Shown: positions 34,910-44,057, counted from the stretch's first letter. The stretch: 64,000 nt of DNA from an uncultured Prevotella sp. (GCA_944320195.1 CALUGP010000015.1:1-64000); one strand, 5' to 3'. Numbers and translations are program-made. Notes: generated by a model not told the origin, from the letters alone.

Positions 34910-35740
34910 TTATTTTAAGAATCTGGATGTGTCTATTTTCTTATATTTCTTTTCCTTGTAATTGCCGAACGCATAACTGAATGATACCCCGAAATGGCGG
35001 AAACAAGACAAGTCCATATCAATATATTGCCCTTTGAAGTTTATGTATGGACTGATTTGTGACGTTTTGAAAATGTCATTGCAGAATATTTTAAGTATGG
35101 CACGTTTTTGTTTGAGAAATTTTATCTGCAAGGCGGCATCCACGTTTCCTGATGCAGGCAGATCGTAATCTGCCTGGATTGATTTTGTACGTATCATGCC
35201 GTTTAGTGACAGCGTAATTTCAGGCTTTCGAGATATGTGAAAGTTGTTATGCAATGAGAAAATTCCATGTATGACATTGCGGTCAAACGGTATGTCGTAG
35301 AAGTCTGAGTCTTTCTGGCGCAGCCATACGCCTAGCACTGTAAGGTTGCCTTCATACCACTTGCCAGACTTTAATGGTAACGAGGCCATAATTCCGGCTT
35401 GCTGGTGCATGTCGAAATTGAGTACTCGTATGTTTTCTATTAGTTCGTTCGGGTTTTGGTACAGCGTTTGCATGAAGGGTGAGTTTACATATATGAACCA
35501 TCCTCTGAGAACATATTTGTTTTTTATTATATATGTAAGTTGTGTGGAATACTCATGCATGGGTTTAAGTTCCGGATTGCCTGTTATTACGCCATAACCA
35601 CCGTTGTTGTATCTTGTAAAGTTTTGAACGGCCCAGTATTCAGGATATGTGCTGTAGCTGCTGAAGCTGAATTGCAGGATATGGCCTGCGCCGGCATGAG
35701 AGTGGCGTTTATTGCCGGCAGGAAATTCCATTTGTTCCAA
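34910..35740 (-). CDS. 3' part of a frameshifted outer-membrane beta-barrel gene
   Basis: Continues the barrel of the gene starting at 36999 in another frame. True homologous sequence begins around 35690 (ILQFSFSSYSTYPEYW), followed by GVITGNPELKPMHEYSTQL, a conserved stretch in this barrel family, and ends at a natural stop at 34910. The residues before about 35690 in this frame are out-of-frame readthrough. Together with the 5' part it gives an implied 696-residue protein. The span 34910-36999 is 2090 bases, one short of a multiple of three, which fits a single-base deletion. Confidence 0.8.
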   Translation of the reverse strand: MEQMEFPAGNKRHSHAGAGHILQFSFSSYSTYPEYWAVQNFTRYNNGGYGVITGNPELKPMHEYSTQLTYIIKNKYVLRGWFIYVNSPFMQTLYQNPNELIENIRVLNFDMHQQAGIMASLPLKSGKWYEGNLTVLGVWLRQKDSDFYDIPFDRNVIHGIFSLHNNFHISRKPEITLSLNGMIRTKSIQADYDLPASGNVDAALQIKFLKQKRAILKIFCNDIFKTSQISPYINFKGQYIDMDLSCFRHFGVSFSYAFGNYKEKKYKKIDTSRFLK

Positions 35741-36999
35741 AACGTGTTGTTGTAGTATTCTGCAGCAATCGAGGCATTAATGATGATTTTGTTGTTGAAA
35801 TTTTTGTTGAGTCCTGTAAAAATGTTGATAATGTTCTCACGTTTGTGTCCATTTGTGTTTTCGGGTAATGTGGCAGATTCGTTGTCAACCTTAAAGTATG
35901 CCTGGTAGCTGTTGTCTTTGCTGGTTTTGTAATTTATTCCATAGTTTAGTCCCCATCCGTTTTTCAATGCATGTTCTTGTTTTATATACATGTTCCAGAT
36001 GTCAAGACGCTGACGGCTGTCTGACGTATAGTTAAGTGTGTGGCTCCCCATTATGCTGTTTTGATATTGCGTTTGCGGAGCGTCATAATAGGTGTATTCA
36101 ACGCCGATTTTTGTATCTGAAGGCAATTTGTAGTCAAGTGATATGTCGTGTGTCCAAGGCTCTGAGTTTAATTTGTAGTTAGAGGATATTGAGCCGTTGG
36201 TGTTTTGTCTTTTATGAGAGGTTGCATAAGCTCCATAGTATGTAAGGTTGACATTGTGCCTTTTTGTAAAATTATATCCTAATGACAGCCTGATTTGATG
36301 GTTGTGTCCACGGGTATGTTCGCGTTGGTATGTGGCTATGTTGTATGTATTCCCGTCATTAAGACTGTGGTGTGAGTCAGAGTTTATCGTGTTGAATGAG
36401 TTTCCGTGATTGTGTGAATAAATGAAGTCTACACTTAATTTCTTGCCAGTGTAAACCATGCTTGCACGTTCTTGGAATGCCGCGTCATGGCTTTGGTCAT
36501 ACATTCCGTATATTTCGCCGGTTATTTTTTGCTGTTCCGCTGTTTCGTGCGTGAAGTTTATGTTGATGCATGCTCCGCGTACATTGTATTGTGCCGGAGC
36601 GTTATACATCACTTCCACGTTTTCCAATCTGTTTGTTTGTATGCTTCTGAGGGCTTGTGCCAGTTGCTCTTGTGTAAGATTTGTCTTGTTTCCGTCAACT
36701 ATCACAGTAACGTCTTGGCCACCAAGTGTCAACTTGCCGCCTATTTCAATAACGCCTGGCAGCTCTTTTAAGGCTTCGTATATGTTGTCTACAGGCTTGT
36801 TGCGCGTTATTCTTTTTATGTCGTAAATCAATGCGTTGCCATTTACTTTCACCATCGGGCGTTCACCGCTTACCATTACTTCCGGCAAGTTGTGCATAAT
36901 GCTGTCTATTGCAATGCTGTCTTTGTTTGCTGTTTGTGCTGATACGCTGAGAGATAGTGCTTGTATAAATAAAAGTGCGATAATTGATTTATTTACCAT
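35587..36999 (-). CDS. 5' part of a frameshifted outer-membrane plug/barrel gene
   Basis: Signal peptide MVNKSIIALLFIQALSLSVSAQ, then a plug domain (LPEVMVSGERPMVKVNGNAL, VEVMYNAPAQYNVRGACINI) and about half of a barrel. The frame leaves the barrel pattern near 35690, in CCGGCGCAGGCC, and its last roughly 30 residues are readthrough. The family is the same as the intact gene at 2272-4362: a plug without a carboxypeptidase-like domain. It is transcribed towards the radical SAM gene, downstream of the small secreted protein and the TPR lipoprotein. Confidence 0.8.
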   Translation of the reverse strand: MVNKSIIALLFIQALSLSVSAQTANKDSIAIDSIMHNLPEVMVSGERPMVKVNGNALIYDIKRITRNKPVDNIYEALKELPGVIEIGGKLTLGGQDVTVIVDGNKTNLTQEQLAQALRSIQTNRLENVEVMYNAPAQYNVRGACININFTHETAEQQKITGEIYGMYDQSHDAAFQERASMVYTGKKLSVDFIYSHNHGNSFNTINSDSHHSLNDGNTYNIATYQREHTRGHNHQIRLSLGYNFTKRHNVNLTYYGAYATSHKRQNTNGSISSNYKLNSEPWTHDISLDYKLPSDTKIGVEYTYYDAPQTQYQNSIMGSHTLNYTSDSRQRLDIWNMYIKQEHALKNGWGLNYGINYKTSKDNSYQAYFKVDNESATLPENTNGHKRENIINIFTGLNKNFNNKIIINASIAAEYYNNTFWNKWNFLPAINATLMPAQAISCNSASAATAHILNTGPFKTLQDTTTVVMA

Positions 37000-37070
37000 C
37001 TTATTATATGAATAAGTAAAATAAAATTAGAAAAGATGGGAATGTTTAAAAAACACTCTCGTCCTTTTTG

Positions 37071-37418
37071 CTAGAAAGCCTCCGTCCTCGTCATTGCCGA
37101 AAGCAGTTTCCCGGACACCCCCTCCGACAAGAAGCGGAGTACACCTAAAGTTGTTGGGCATATAAAGATGGAAGTTCTTTCATCAGCAAGGCGCAGTGTA
37201 CATGCCGGTAGCCCGTTCATTATATATAATGTGTGGCTTAATTGGTAAATCGTCGGCATGTATGGCATTGTCCTGTTTGTACCTTTTGTCTCACCATTGC
37301 CGACTTTGCCGATTTGAAACTGTAGTTGGTCACCTTCAACTGAACCTGTAACTTCTTGCGCTTTTATATCTGTACTAAAAGTTGCAAGAGCCATTAAAAT
37401 AAAGATTAAAGCTTTCAT
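37071..37418 (-). CDS. Small secreted protein, DUF3244-like
   Basis: The 115-residue product has a signal peptide (MKALIFILMALATFSTDIKAQ) and a short beta-rich mature part. The stretch TLYIMNGLPACTLRLADERT recalls the DUF3244-type small Bacteroidales proteins that end in a single beta-sandwich. The last 30 residues do not follow that pattern well, so a frameshift near the end is possible. The start is the ATG at 37416-37418, 18 bases from a -7 box. It lies between the TPR lipoprotein gene and the barrel gene, all on the minus strand. The function is unknown. Confidence 0.55.
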   Translation of the reverse strand: MKALIFILMALATFSTDIKAQEVTGSVEGDQLQFQIGKVGNGETKGTNRTMPYMPTIYQLSHTLYIMNGLPACTLRLADERTSIFICPTTLGVLRFLSEGVSGKLLSAMTRTEAF

Positions 37419-37435
37419 ACGTTTTTTGTTTTCTG

Positions 37436-37443
37436 CAAAAGTA
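37436..37443 (-). promoter_or_regulatory. -7 box (TACTTTTG, minus strand) for the small secreted protein
   Basis: The plus strand reads CAAAAGTA, 18 bases before the start codon at 37418. Confidence 0.65.
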
Positions 37444-37544
37444 TGCAATTCGTAGAAAGGCGGAAAATATTTTAACGGCTGTTTGTATACAAAAATTTAC
37501 AAAATCGTAAAGTTCTTGTTTTCAGGATGTTACGTGACGAATTT

Positions 37545-39275
37545 TCATTCAATGATGTTCTTTACGTACTCGTCAAAATCTTTGGGCGAGCCTTCACGGC
37601 CGAGCACTTTCGGCATCATGCGGCGGCGCATGGCCGAGATGTTCTGTTGTGAGCATCCCATGAGGTTGCTCATCTCGAGGGTTTTAAGTCCAAGGCGGAC
37701 AAGCAGGCACAGGTCGTATTCGTCGGGGCGCAGAGTGTGGCGGCTGTTCAGGGTGGAGTAGAATTGAGGTATCTCCGCATTTACCATCATGCGCAGCTCG
37801 TGCCAGTCGTCTTTTGTGGGATGTTGTGACGGGGTGGCGCCCATCTGCCTGAAGCGTTTGGTGATTGGCGCGTTGCGCAGTCTTTCCTCCACGGTGGCGG
37901 CATCGGTCTGTTTTTTCCTTGATGTCAGCTCGTCTATGGTCTTGCGGTATTCTTCCGCCAGTGTGTTGCGTTCTTCTTCGGTTTGTGCAAGGAGCGCTTG
38001 CAGAGTGGTTTGTGCCTGTGTGAGCCTTTCGTTGTCCTGTGCGTATTGCCGCTGTTTACGCTCAGCCTCGGCGTGTCTCCTCTTTATTATTAATATGAAT
38101 GTGAATACGGCGAGTACCAGCCCCAGTGCTGCCGCCAAAGCCGTGATTGTGGCGTGTTGCGCTTTCTGTTCTTTACGGCTGATTTCGCTTTGCAGTCTGT
38201 TATGCTCGTATTGGGTCTGTTGTATTGAGCAGCCCGACTTCATCAGGTGCGTGCACAGGCTGTCGTCCAACTCATAGCTTAGCAGCGCGTATTTTGCAGT
38301 TGAGTCTGCGTTGCCCAGTTTGTCGTAAAGCAGCGACAGGCCACGGGCCGTGGCTATCCTTATGTTGAGTGTCTGCTTGGGGGCTTGTTGCAGTTTGCAC
38401 AGGCAGGCGTAGGCCGAGTCGGCTTTGTTTACGCCGAGATAGAAAACGGCCTTGTTATAGTAGTATATCTCGCGCCCTTTCTCGATGTTGCCGTCTTTGT
38501 CGAAGTATCCTGATTCAGCTTCGTAACGTTCAATGCATCTTCGGGCGTTTGGGAAGTCTTTTATGCATGAGTATGTGTTTACCAATGCCCCTAAAGACGT
38601 TGCCGATGCTTTATTGTATCCATGTTTTTTGAGAAGTTTTGATGTGTTTTCATCAATTTCAATTTCTTTGTCTGTTTCATTTAGTAAGTTGTAGGCTTCA
38701 GAACTGAATCCGTATGACATTAGTGCCGTCAACGTGTCTTTGGCCGCCATGGCGTATTTGTAGCTTAGCCGGCATGATTTCAATACATTATGTGGCATCC
38801 ACAGGCGGCTGAACAGCTCGGCGCTCTGTCCGTATATGCGGCTCAGCGTGGCGTAGTCGCAGTCTGCGGCGGCAGTGTCGGCCGCCATGGCAGCTTCCTC
38901 GTAGCACTGTAGAGCCATGGGCAGGCTGTCCATGTCGCGGTATGCGCAGCCCAGCAGGTAATGCGCCTGCATGCGCTCGTTGGCCGAGCCGTGGCGGTCG
39001 TAATATTTTGTTACGGCCTTCATCGTGCTGTCTTCAGTGAACGGCACGTATGCCTTGTTCATGGCCTTGGCCTTCACCAGTTGGTATCGGCAGCGTATGT
39101 GTATGGGCGCGTTGGCGAAGAGGCTTTCGGCTGATGTAAGGACACGTAGCGCGCTGTCAGGATTTGTGTCGGCAATGCTGTCTGCCAGTCTTGTCAAGGA
39201 CCGTTGGCGGCTGTAGTCAGAGCATGCCGTCAGGGCCAGGGTAATGGTGAATATGGCGTAAAACAGTCTTTTCAT
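37545..39275 (-). CDS. TPR lipoprotein with transmembrane helix and C-terminal HTH-like domain
   Basis: The 576-residue product starts at the ATG at 39273-39275 (MKRLFYAIFTITLALTACSDY) with a lipobox Cys at 18. It continues with several tetratricopeptide-like helices (about 20-360), a transmembrane helix (about 375-397), a coiled coil with many Gln and Glu (about 400-470) and a C-terminal helical domain (about 510-560, LRPDEYDLCLLVRLGLKTLE, then SNLMGCSQQNISAMRRRMM) that looks like a helix-turn-helix. This architecture is common in Bacteroidetes and is thought to sense envelope signals and regulate nearby genes. If membrane-anchored, the HTH end faces the cytoplasm. It is the most upstream gene of the damaged cluster. 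Confidence 0.8.
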   Translation of the reverse strand: MKRLFYAIFTITLALTACSDYSRQRSLTRLADSIADTNPDSALRVLTSAESLFANAPIHIRCRYQLVKAKAMNKAYVPFTEDSTMKAVTKYYDRHGSANERMQAHYLLGCAYRDMDSLPMALQCYEEAAMAADTAAADCDYATLSRIYGQSAELFSRLWMPHNVLKSCRLSYKYAMAAKDTLTALMSYGFSSEAYNLLNETDKEIEIDENTSKLLKKHGYNKASATSLGALVNTYSCIKDFPNARRCIERYEAESGYFDKDGNIEKGREIYYYNKAVFYLGVNKADSAYACLCKLQQAPKQTLNIRIATARGLSLLYDKLGNADSTAKYALLSYELDDSLCTHLMKSGCSIQQTQYEHNRLQSEISRKEQKAQHATITALAAALGLVLAVFTFILIIKRRHAEAERKQRQYAQDNERLTQAQTTLQALLAQTEEERNTLAEEYRKTIDELTSRKKQTDAATVEERLRNAPITKRFRQMGATPSQHPTKDDWHELRMMVNAEIPQFYSTLNSRHTLRPDEYDLCLLVRLGLKTLEMSNLMGCSQQNISAMRRRMMPKVLGREGSPKDFDEYVKNIIE

Positions 39276-39279
39276 ATTG

Positions 39280-39287
39280 CAAAGGTA
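39280..39287 (-). promoter_or_regulatory. -7 box (TACCTTTG, minus strand) for the TPR lipoprotein
   Basis: The plus strand reads CAAAGGTA. The box ends only 4 bases before the start codon, so the mRNA would be nearly or fully leaderless. Confidence 0.6.
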
Positions 39288-39548
39288 ATAAAATATGCCA
39301 GAAGCGATTGCCTTGAAATGAATAATTCCATGGTAAATGTAATCTGTCATGATAGTTTTGTTCAGGAAATGGCTCTTTTGCTTTCATTCTGATTTTCATT
39401 GACGCTGTAGAAGGCCGTTGTCTTGAATTTTATCGCCCTCGGGCGGAAATATTGCAAGAAAAAGTGTGCAAACGTATGAGCCTGAGATACAGAATGTTAT
39501 GCTGATGCGAGGCGAAACTGTGCAATGGCAACGGCTTGCGCTTGGGGC

Positions 39549-39671
39549 AAAAACGGCCTTTGTAGGCGGTAAAGGCCGTCATTACGGTGTGCAAAGACGG
39601 CCTTTGACATGTTTAAAGATGGCCTTTGAGGGTGTAATATGCCGTCTTTTGCATGCCAAAAGGCCGTTAAT
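39549..39671. repeat. 22-bp-period GGCCGTC array, locus C
   Basis: Six units start at 39549, 39571, 39593, 39615, 39637 and 39659, each exactly 22 bp apart. Cores are, in order, inverted, direct, inverted, inverted, direct and direct. It lies in the 645-base divergent gap between the TPR lipoprotein and LysM genes, which otherwise shows no gene. Confidence 0.85.
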
Positions 39672-39886
39672 TGGAACTTTGTCGGCCGCTTTCATCCATG
39701 GAAAGTGCCGTGTTCTTGCCTTTTCCTCGTCTGGTTATGCTGAAAACGCGGACATTTTCAGTCTGACGTTTTGCTATGTGAAAGGTACGCGGCGGTTGCA
39801 TAATGACATTTGGTGGGCATGCGTTTCTGTAGCATATAAAAATCCAGTTTCGCTCGCTTTTATTTTGCATTTCGCCCGACATGCAC

Positions 39887-39894
39887 TATCTTTG
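39887..39894 (+). promoter_or_regulatory. -7 box (TATCTTTG) for the LysM gene
   Basis: TATCTTTG with TTTG at 39864-39867, 27 bases before the start codon. Confidence 0.7.
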
Positions 39895-39920
39895 CATGCT
39901 GTAAGCAAACATACCGCAAC

Positions 39921-41273
39921 ATGATGATACATTTGTCAAGAAGCATATTGCTGGCGTGCGCCCTCCTCCTGGCCACGGCCAGGGGCGCGGCCCAGACGGG
40001 GCAGTGGCGCGAGATGCACAAGGTGGAGGCCAAGGAGACGCTCTACGGCATAGCGCGCAGGTACGGGCTGACCGTGGACGAGCTGGCCAAGGCCAACCCG
40101 GACATGCGGCAGCCGGGCTACAAGCTTAGGAAGGGCGACTACATCTTCATTCCCTACGCCGAGGGGCAGGCCCCGGCCGCAAAGCCCGCGGGCGCCGCCC
40201 CCAAGGCCGCGCAGGCCGCTCCGGCGGACGCGCTGAAGGTGGGCGTGCTGCTGCCCCTGCACAACGCCGACGGCGACGGGCGGCGCATGGCCGAGTATTA
40301 CCGCGGACTGCTCATGGCCTGTGAGGACCTGAAGAGGCAGGGACGCTCGGTGGCCGTGAGCGCGTGGAACGTGCCCATCGACGCCGACATCTACCGCACG
40401 CTGGTGAAGAAGGGCGTGGCCGACTGCGACGTTATCTTCGGCCCGCTGTACTCGAAGCAGGCCGGGCCGCTGTCGTTCTTCGCCAAGGACAACGGCATAA
40501 GGCTGGTCATTCCGTTCTCCATCACGGGCGGCGACGTTGACACAAACCCTAACGTGTTCCAGGTGTACCAGTCGCCCGGGGACTTCTACGGCCGGGCGGC
40601 CGACCACTTCGCCTACCGCTTCAGGGACTACAACGTGGTGGTGGTGGACTGCAACGACAAGACGAGCGACAAGGGCGTGTTCACCTTCGGCCTGCGCCGC
40701 AGGCTGAAGGAGCGCGGAGTGGCCTGCAGCGTGACGAACATAAGCCAGGGCAGCGGCGGCTTCGCCAGGGCGTTCAGCGCGGTGAAGCCCAACATAGTGG
40801 TGCTCAACACGGCGCGCTCGCCCGAGCTGGGCACCGTGCTCGACATGCTCGACGCACTCACGGGCACGCACCCCGAGCTGAAGGTGTCGCTCTTCGGCTA
40901 CACCGAGTGGCTGATGTATGCCAACCACTTCCTTGACCGCTTCTGCCGGTATGACACTTACGTGCCCACGCACTTCTATTACAACGCGTATTCCACGAGG
41001 ACGGCCGACTTCGAGCGCAGGTACAGGGCCGAGTTCAAGAACGCGATGATGGACTATCTGCCGCGCTTCGCCATGACGGGCTACGACCACGGCATGTTCT
41101 TCATAGGCGGCATGCTGGAGAAGAGCAAGGCCTTCGACGGCTCCGCCGAGCGCAAGGACGCGTTGCAGACTCCGCTGCGCTTCGTCAAGACGCGCGGCGG
41201 CGGATACCGCAACGAGTGCCTCATGTTCGTGCACTACAACCGCGACAAGTCCATATCGATAATAAAATTCTGA
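39921..41273 (+). CDS. Exported LysM protein with a periplasmic-binding-like domain
   Basis: The 450-residue product has a signal peptide (about 1-25), a LysM peptidoglycan-binding domain (about 33-78, VEAKETLYGIARRYGLTVDE), an Ala/Pro/Lys linker (about 82-103) and a type I periplasmic-binding-protein-like domain (about 105-430, LKVGVLLPLHNADGDGRRMA). Such proteins are found in many Bacteroidetes and probably sit at the cell wall. No ligand can be named. Either of two adjacent ATGs (39921, 39924) can start it. Third codon positions are almost all G or C, unlike the flanks, which creates long meaningless open frames on the other strand. Confidence 0.85.
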   Translation: MMIHLSRSILLACALLLATARGAAQTGQWREMHKVEAKETLYGIARRYGLTVDELAKANPDMRQPGYKLRKGDYIFIPYAEGQAPAAKPAGAAPKAAQAAPADALKVGVLLPLHNADGDGRRMAEYYRGLLMACEDLKRQGRSVAVSAWNVPIDADIYRTLVKKGVADCDVIFGPLYSKQAGPLSFFAKDNGIRLVIPFSITGGDVDTNPNVFQVYQSPGDFYGRAADHFAYRFRDYNVVVVDCNDKTSDKGVFTFGLRRRLKERGVACSVTNISQGSGGFARAFSAVKPNIVVLNTARSPELGTVLDMLDALTGTHPELKVSLFGYTEWLMYANHFLDRFCRYDTYVPTHFYYNAYSTRTADFERRYRAEFKNAMMDYLPRFAMTGYDHGMFFIGGMLEKSKAFDGSAERKDALQTPLRFVKTRGGGYRNECLMFVHYNRDKSISIIKF

Positions 41274-41292
41274 CATCTCCAAACGGCAGCGT

Positions 41293-42045
41293 ATGCGCAA
41301 GATTCTGTTTATGATGATGTTGCTCGCCGCGACGGGGGCCTCGGCGCAGGTGGGCAAGTACCGCAACGACCTGAGCATAGGCGTGAACGGCGGCTACGTG
41401 CTGAGCAGCGTGGGCTTCACCCCGAAGGTGAACCAGGGCCTCCACGGCGGCATGACGGGCGGATTCTCCTTCCGCTACGTCTGCGAGAAATACTTTAACA
41501 CGATATGCGCGGTGCAGGCCGAGGTGAACTACGCGCAGATAGGGTGGAAGGAGAGCATCCTCGACGCGAACGACGCGCCCGTAGTGAACCAGGTGACGGG
41601 CCTGCCCGAGGAGTACAGCCGCACGATGAACTACGTGCAGATACCGGTGTTCGCCCACCTGGGGTGGGGCAGGGAGGAGAAGGGATTCCAGTTCTTCTTC
41701 CAGGCCGGGCCGCAGATAGGCTTCTGCCTGGGCGAGACGACGAAGACCAACTTTAACGTGGAGGACGCCAACTTCGCCGACCGCGTAAGCTCGGTGGTGG
41801 CGCAGGACACGATGGCCGTCGAGAACAAGTTCGACTACGGCATCGCCGCCGGACTGGGACTGGAGTACTCCCACCCCAAGGTGGGCCACTTCCAGCTGGA
41901 GGCGCGCTACTATTACGGCCTGGGCAACATCTACGGCGACACGAAGCGCGACTACTTCGGCAAGTCCAACTTCGGCAACATCGTAGTGAAGCTGACCTAC
42001 CTCTTCGACGTCATACGCACCAAGAACCGCGAGAACGGGCGCTGA
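41293..42045 (+). CDS. PorT-like outer-membrane beta-barrel protein
   Basis: The 250-residue product has a signal peptide (MRKILFMMMLLAATGASAQ) and eight or so amphipathic strands with glycine-rich turns, ending in FGNIVVKLTYLFDV. It fits the PorT/outer-membrane barrel 2 family. PorT itself is a type IX secretion component, but the family is broad, so this is not proof of that role. It starts 20 bases after the LysM gene and shares its GC-rich codon use, so the two form an operon. Confidence 0.82.
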   Translation: MRKILFMMMLLAATGASAQVGKYRNDLSIGVNGGYVLSSVGFTPKVNQGLHGGMTGGFSFRYVCEKYFNTICAVQAEVNYAQIGWKESILDANDAPVVNQVTGLPEEYSRTMNYVQIPVFAHLGWGREEKGFQFFFQAGPQIGFCLGETTKTNFNVEDANFADRVSSVVAQDTMAVENKFDYGIAAGLGLEYSHPKVGHFQLEARYYYGLGNIYGDTKRDYFGKSNFGNIVVKLTYLFDVIRTKNRENGR

Positions 42046-42100
42046 GCCGCGCCGCATCGGGGTCAGGCTTGACTTATTAACAACTTAAAATAATACTATC

Positions 42101-43780
42101 ATGTTTGAAGGACAACCTAAAGGTTTGTACGCGCTGGCCCTGGCCAATACGGGCGAGCGCTTCGGTTATTACACCATGCTGGCGATATTCACATTGTTCC
42201 TGCAGGCCAAGTTCGGCTTCACGGCGACGGTGACGTCAAACATCTTCGCCGGTTTCCTGGCGCTGGTCTATTTCCTCCCGGTCGTGGGCGGAGTATTGGC
42301 TGACAAGTTCGGTTTCGGCAAAATGGTGACACTCGGCATCGTGGTGATGTTTATCGGATATATTTGCCTGGCCATACCGGCCGGCAACAACGCCCTGGGC
42401 ATTGCGGCCATGGTGGGCTCCCTGTTCCTGATAGCCCTCGGGACGGGTCTGTTCAAGGGAAACCTGCAGGTAATGGTGGGCAACCTTTACGACGACCCGA
42501 AGTACGCGGCAAAGCGCGACACGGCGTTCTCGATATTCTACATGGCCATAAACATAGGCGCGCTCTTCGCTCCCACGGCCGCCGAGGAGATAACCGACTG
42601 GTACATGAAGAGCCACAACTTCATATACAACGGCGACATTCCGGCGTTGGCCCACCAGTATCTTGACGGGACGCTCTCGGGCGAGGCGATGTCAAAGTTT
42701 GTCTCTTTAGCGTCGTCCCAGGGCGCCGGCGCCGACGCGGCGTCGCTCACAAGTTTTGCCAACGACTATATAAATGTGCTTTCAGAGTCGTATCACATGG
42801 GCTTTGCCGTGGCATGTGTGTCCCTGATTGTTTCCATGCTGATATACGTATTGGGCAGAAAGACATTTAAACATGCCGACGTAAACAACAACGCCAAGCA
42901 GGATGCCGGCAAAGACGAGCAGGCTGTACACGTGCAGGAACTTACCCCGGCGGAGACAAAGTCGCGCGTCATAGCGCTTTGCCTGGTGTTCGCCGTTGTG
43001 ATATTCTTCTGGATGGCGTTCCATCAGAACGGCCTTACGCTTACGTTCTTCGCCCGTGACTATACGGCGGCTACCGCTACCGGGCTTACACGTATCGGCT
43101 TCGACGTATGGAATCTTGTGCTTATTGCAATCATGGTTTACGGCCTTTTCGCCATATTCCAGGCAAAGAAGTCAAAAGGCAGGATTATCTCCATTGTCGT
43201 TACTTTGGCTGCATTGGTGTTGCTGTATAACAATTACAATGGCATGGACGAGGTGATCAACATCCTTCCGCAGAAGTTCCAGCAGTTCAACCCGTTCTTC
43301 GTCGTTGCGCTGACACCGGTCTCGATGGCTGTATTCAGCTATCTGGCGAACAAGGGCAAGGAGCCTTCAGCTCCGCGCAAGATAGGCATCGGCATGTTCA
43401 TCGCCGCCGTGGGCTTCATGATAATGGTATGGGGCTCGATAGGATTGCCTGTGCCTGACGATCTCGCTTCCACCACAACGGATTACAGGGTTACGCCAAA
43501 CCTGCTTATCGGGACGTATCTTGTGCTTACGTTTGCAGAGCTGTTCCTCTCGCCGATGGGCATCTCGTTCGTGTCGAAGGTGGCTCCTCCCAAGTACAAG
43601 GGCCTCATGATGGGCGGCTGGTTCGCAGCGACGGCAGTCGGTAATTATCTCGTTTCCATCATCGGAATGCTTTGGGGCGGTCTGCCTTTGTGGATACTTT
43701 GGGGCATACTCGTCGCACTTTGCATAATCTCGGCAGTGTTCATCTTCTCCATAATGAAGAAGCTGGAGACGGTTTGTTGA
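42101..43780 (+). CDS. Proton-dependent oligopeptide transporter (POT/PTR family)
   Basis: The 559-residue inner-membrane protein of the major facilitator superfamily has about 12-14 helices. The family motif is at the start of helix 1 (ANTGERFGYYTMLAIF, with the proton-coupling E-R-F) and the PTR2 signature in helix 5 (FSIFYMAINIGALFAPTA). It imports di- and tripeptides with protons. A loop of about 50 charged residues near 270 links the two halves. It follows the LysM/PorT pair by 56 bases and has a terminator at 43801. Confidence 0.93.
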   Translation: MFEGQPKGLYALALANTGERFGYYTMLAIFTLFLQAKFGFTATVTSNIFAGFLALVYFLPVVGGVLADKFGFGKMVTLGIVVMFIGYICLAIPAGNNALGIAAMVGSLFLIALGTGLFKGNLQVMVGNLYDDPKYAAKRDTAFSIFYMAINIGALFAPTAAEEITDWYMKSHNFIYNGDIPALAHQYLDGTLSGEAMSKFVSLASSQGAGADAASLTSFANDYINVLSESYHMGFAVACVSLIVSMLIYVLGRKTFKHADVNNNAKQDAGKDEQAVHVQELTPAETKSRVIALCLVFAVVIFFWMAFHQNGLTLTFFARDYTAATATGLTRIGFDVWNLVLIAIMVYGLFAIFQAKKSKGRIISIVVTLAALVLLYNNYNGMDEVINILPQKFQQFNPFFVVALTPVSMAVFSYLANKGKEPSAPRKIGIGMFIAAVGFMIMVWGSIGLPVPDDLASTTTDYRVTPNLLIGTYLVLTFAELFLSPMGISFVSKVAPPKYKGLMMGGWFAATAVGNYLVSIIGMLWGGLPLWILWGILVALCIISAVFIFSIMKKLETVC

Positions 43781-43800
43781 CGATGTTTTCAATGAAATGC

Positions 43801-43838
43801 CGTGGGGTCTTAAGCGCTTTTAAGGCCCCACGATTTTT
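43801..43838 (+). terminator. Rho-independent terminator of the POT transporter
   Basis: CGTGGGG and CTTAA pair with TTAAG and CCCCACG between 43801 and 43832 (one mismatch), then ATTTTTAT. Confidence 0.8.
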
Positions 43839-43883
43839 ATGCCATGGCATTGTGTCCACGGCCGCAGGCCCGGACTTGTTGCG

Positions 43884-43963
43884 AAAGGCCGTCTTTCGGC
43901 TTGCAAAAGATGCTCTTTTATACGGCGAAAGGCCGTCTTTCAGAATACGAAAGACGGCCTTTT
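43884..43963. repeat. 22-bp-period GGCCGTC array, locus D
   Basis: Four units at 43884, 43906 (degenerate), 43928 and 43950, spaced 22 bp. The last core is inverted (AAAGACGGCC, then TTTT). It lies in the convergent gap between the POT gene and the LuxR-type gene. Confidence 0.85.
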
Positions 43964-44057
43964 GTAATTTGTACGGTTTAACGCCTTGAAATGAATTGCA
44001 TGGTGTGTTCCGCCTGGCAGGTTAAAGGCAGGGCACAAAGAAGGAACAAGACGGTTG

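Noticed and set aside
39936..41378. 480-codon open frame on the minus strand, opposite the LysM gene
   Set aside because: It is the shadow of the GC-rich LysM gene; composition is Val/His/Arg-rich with no domain. The same holds for the minus-strand frame at 41221-42057.
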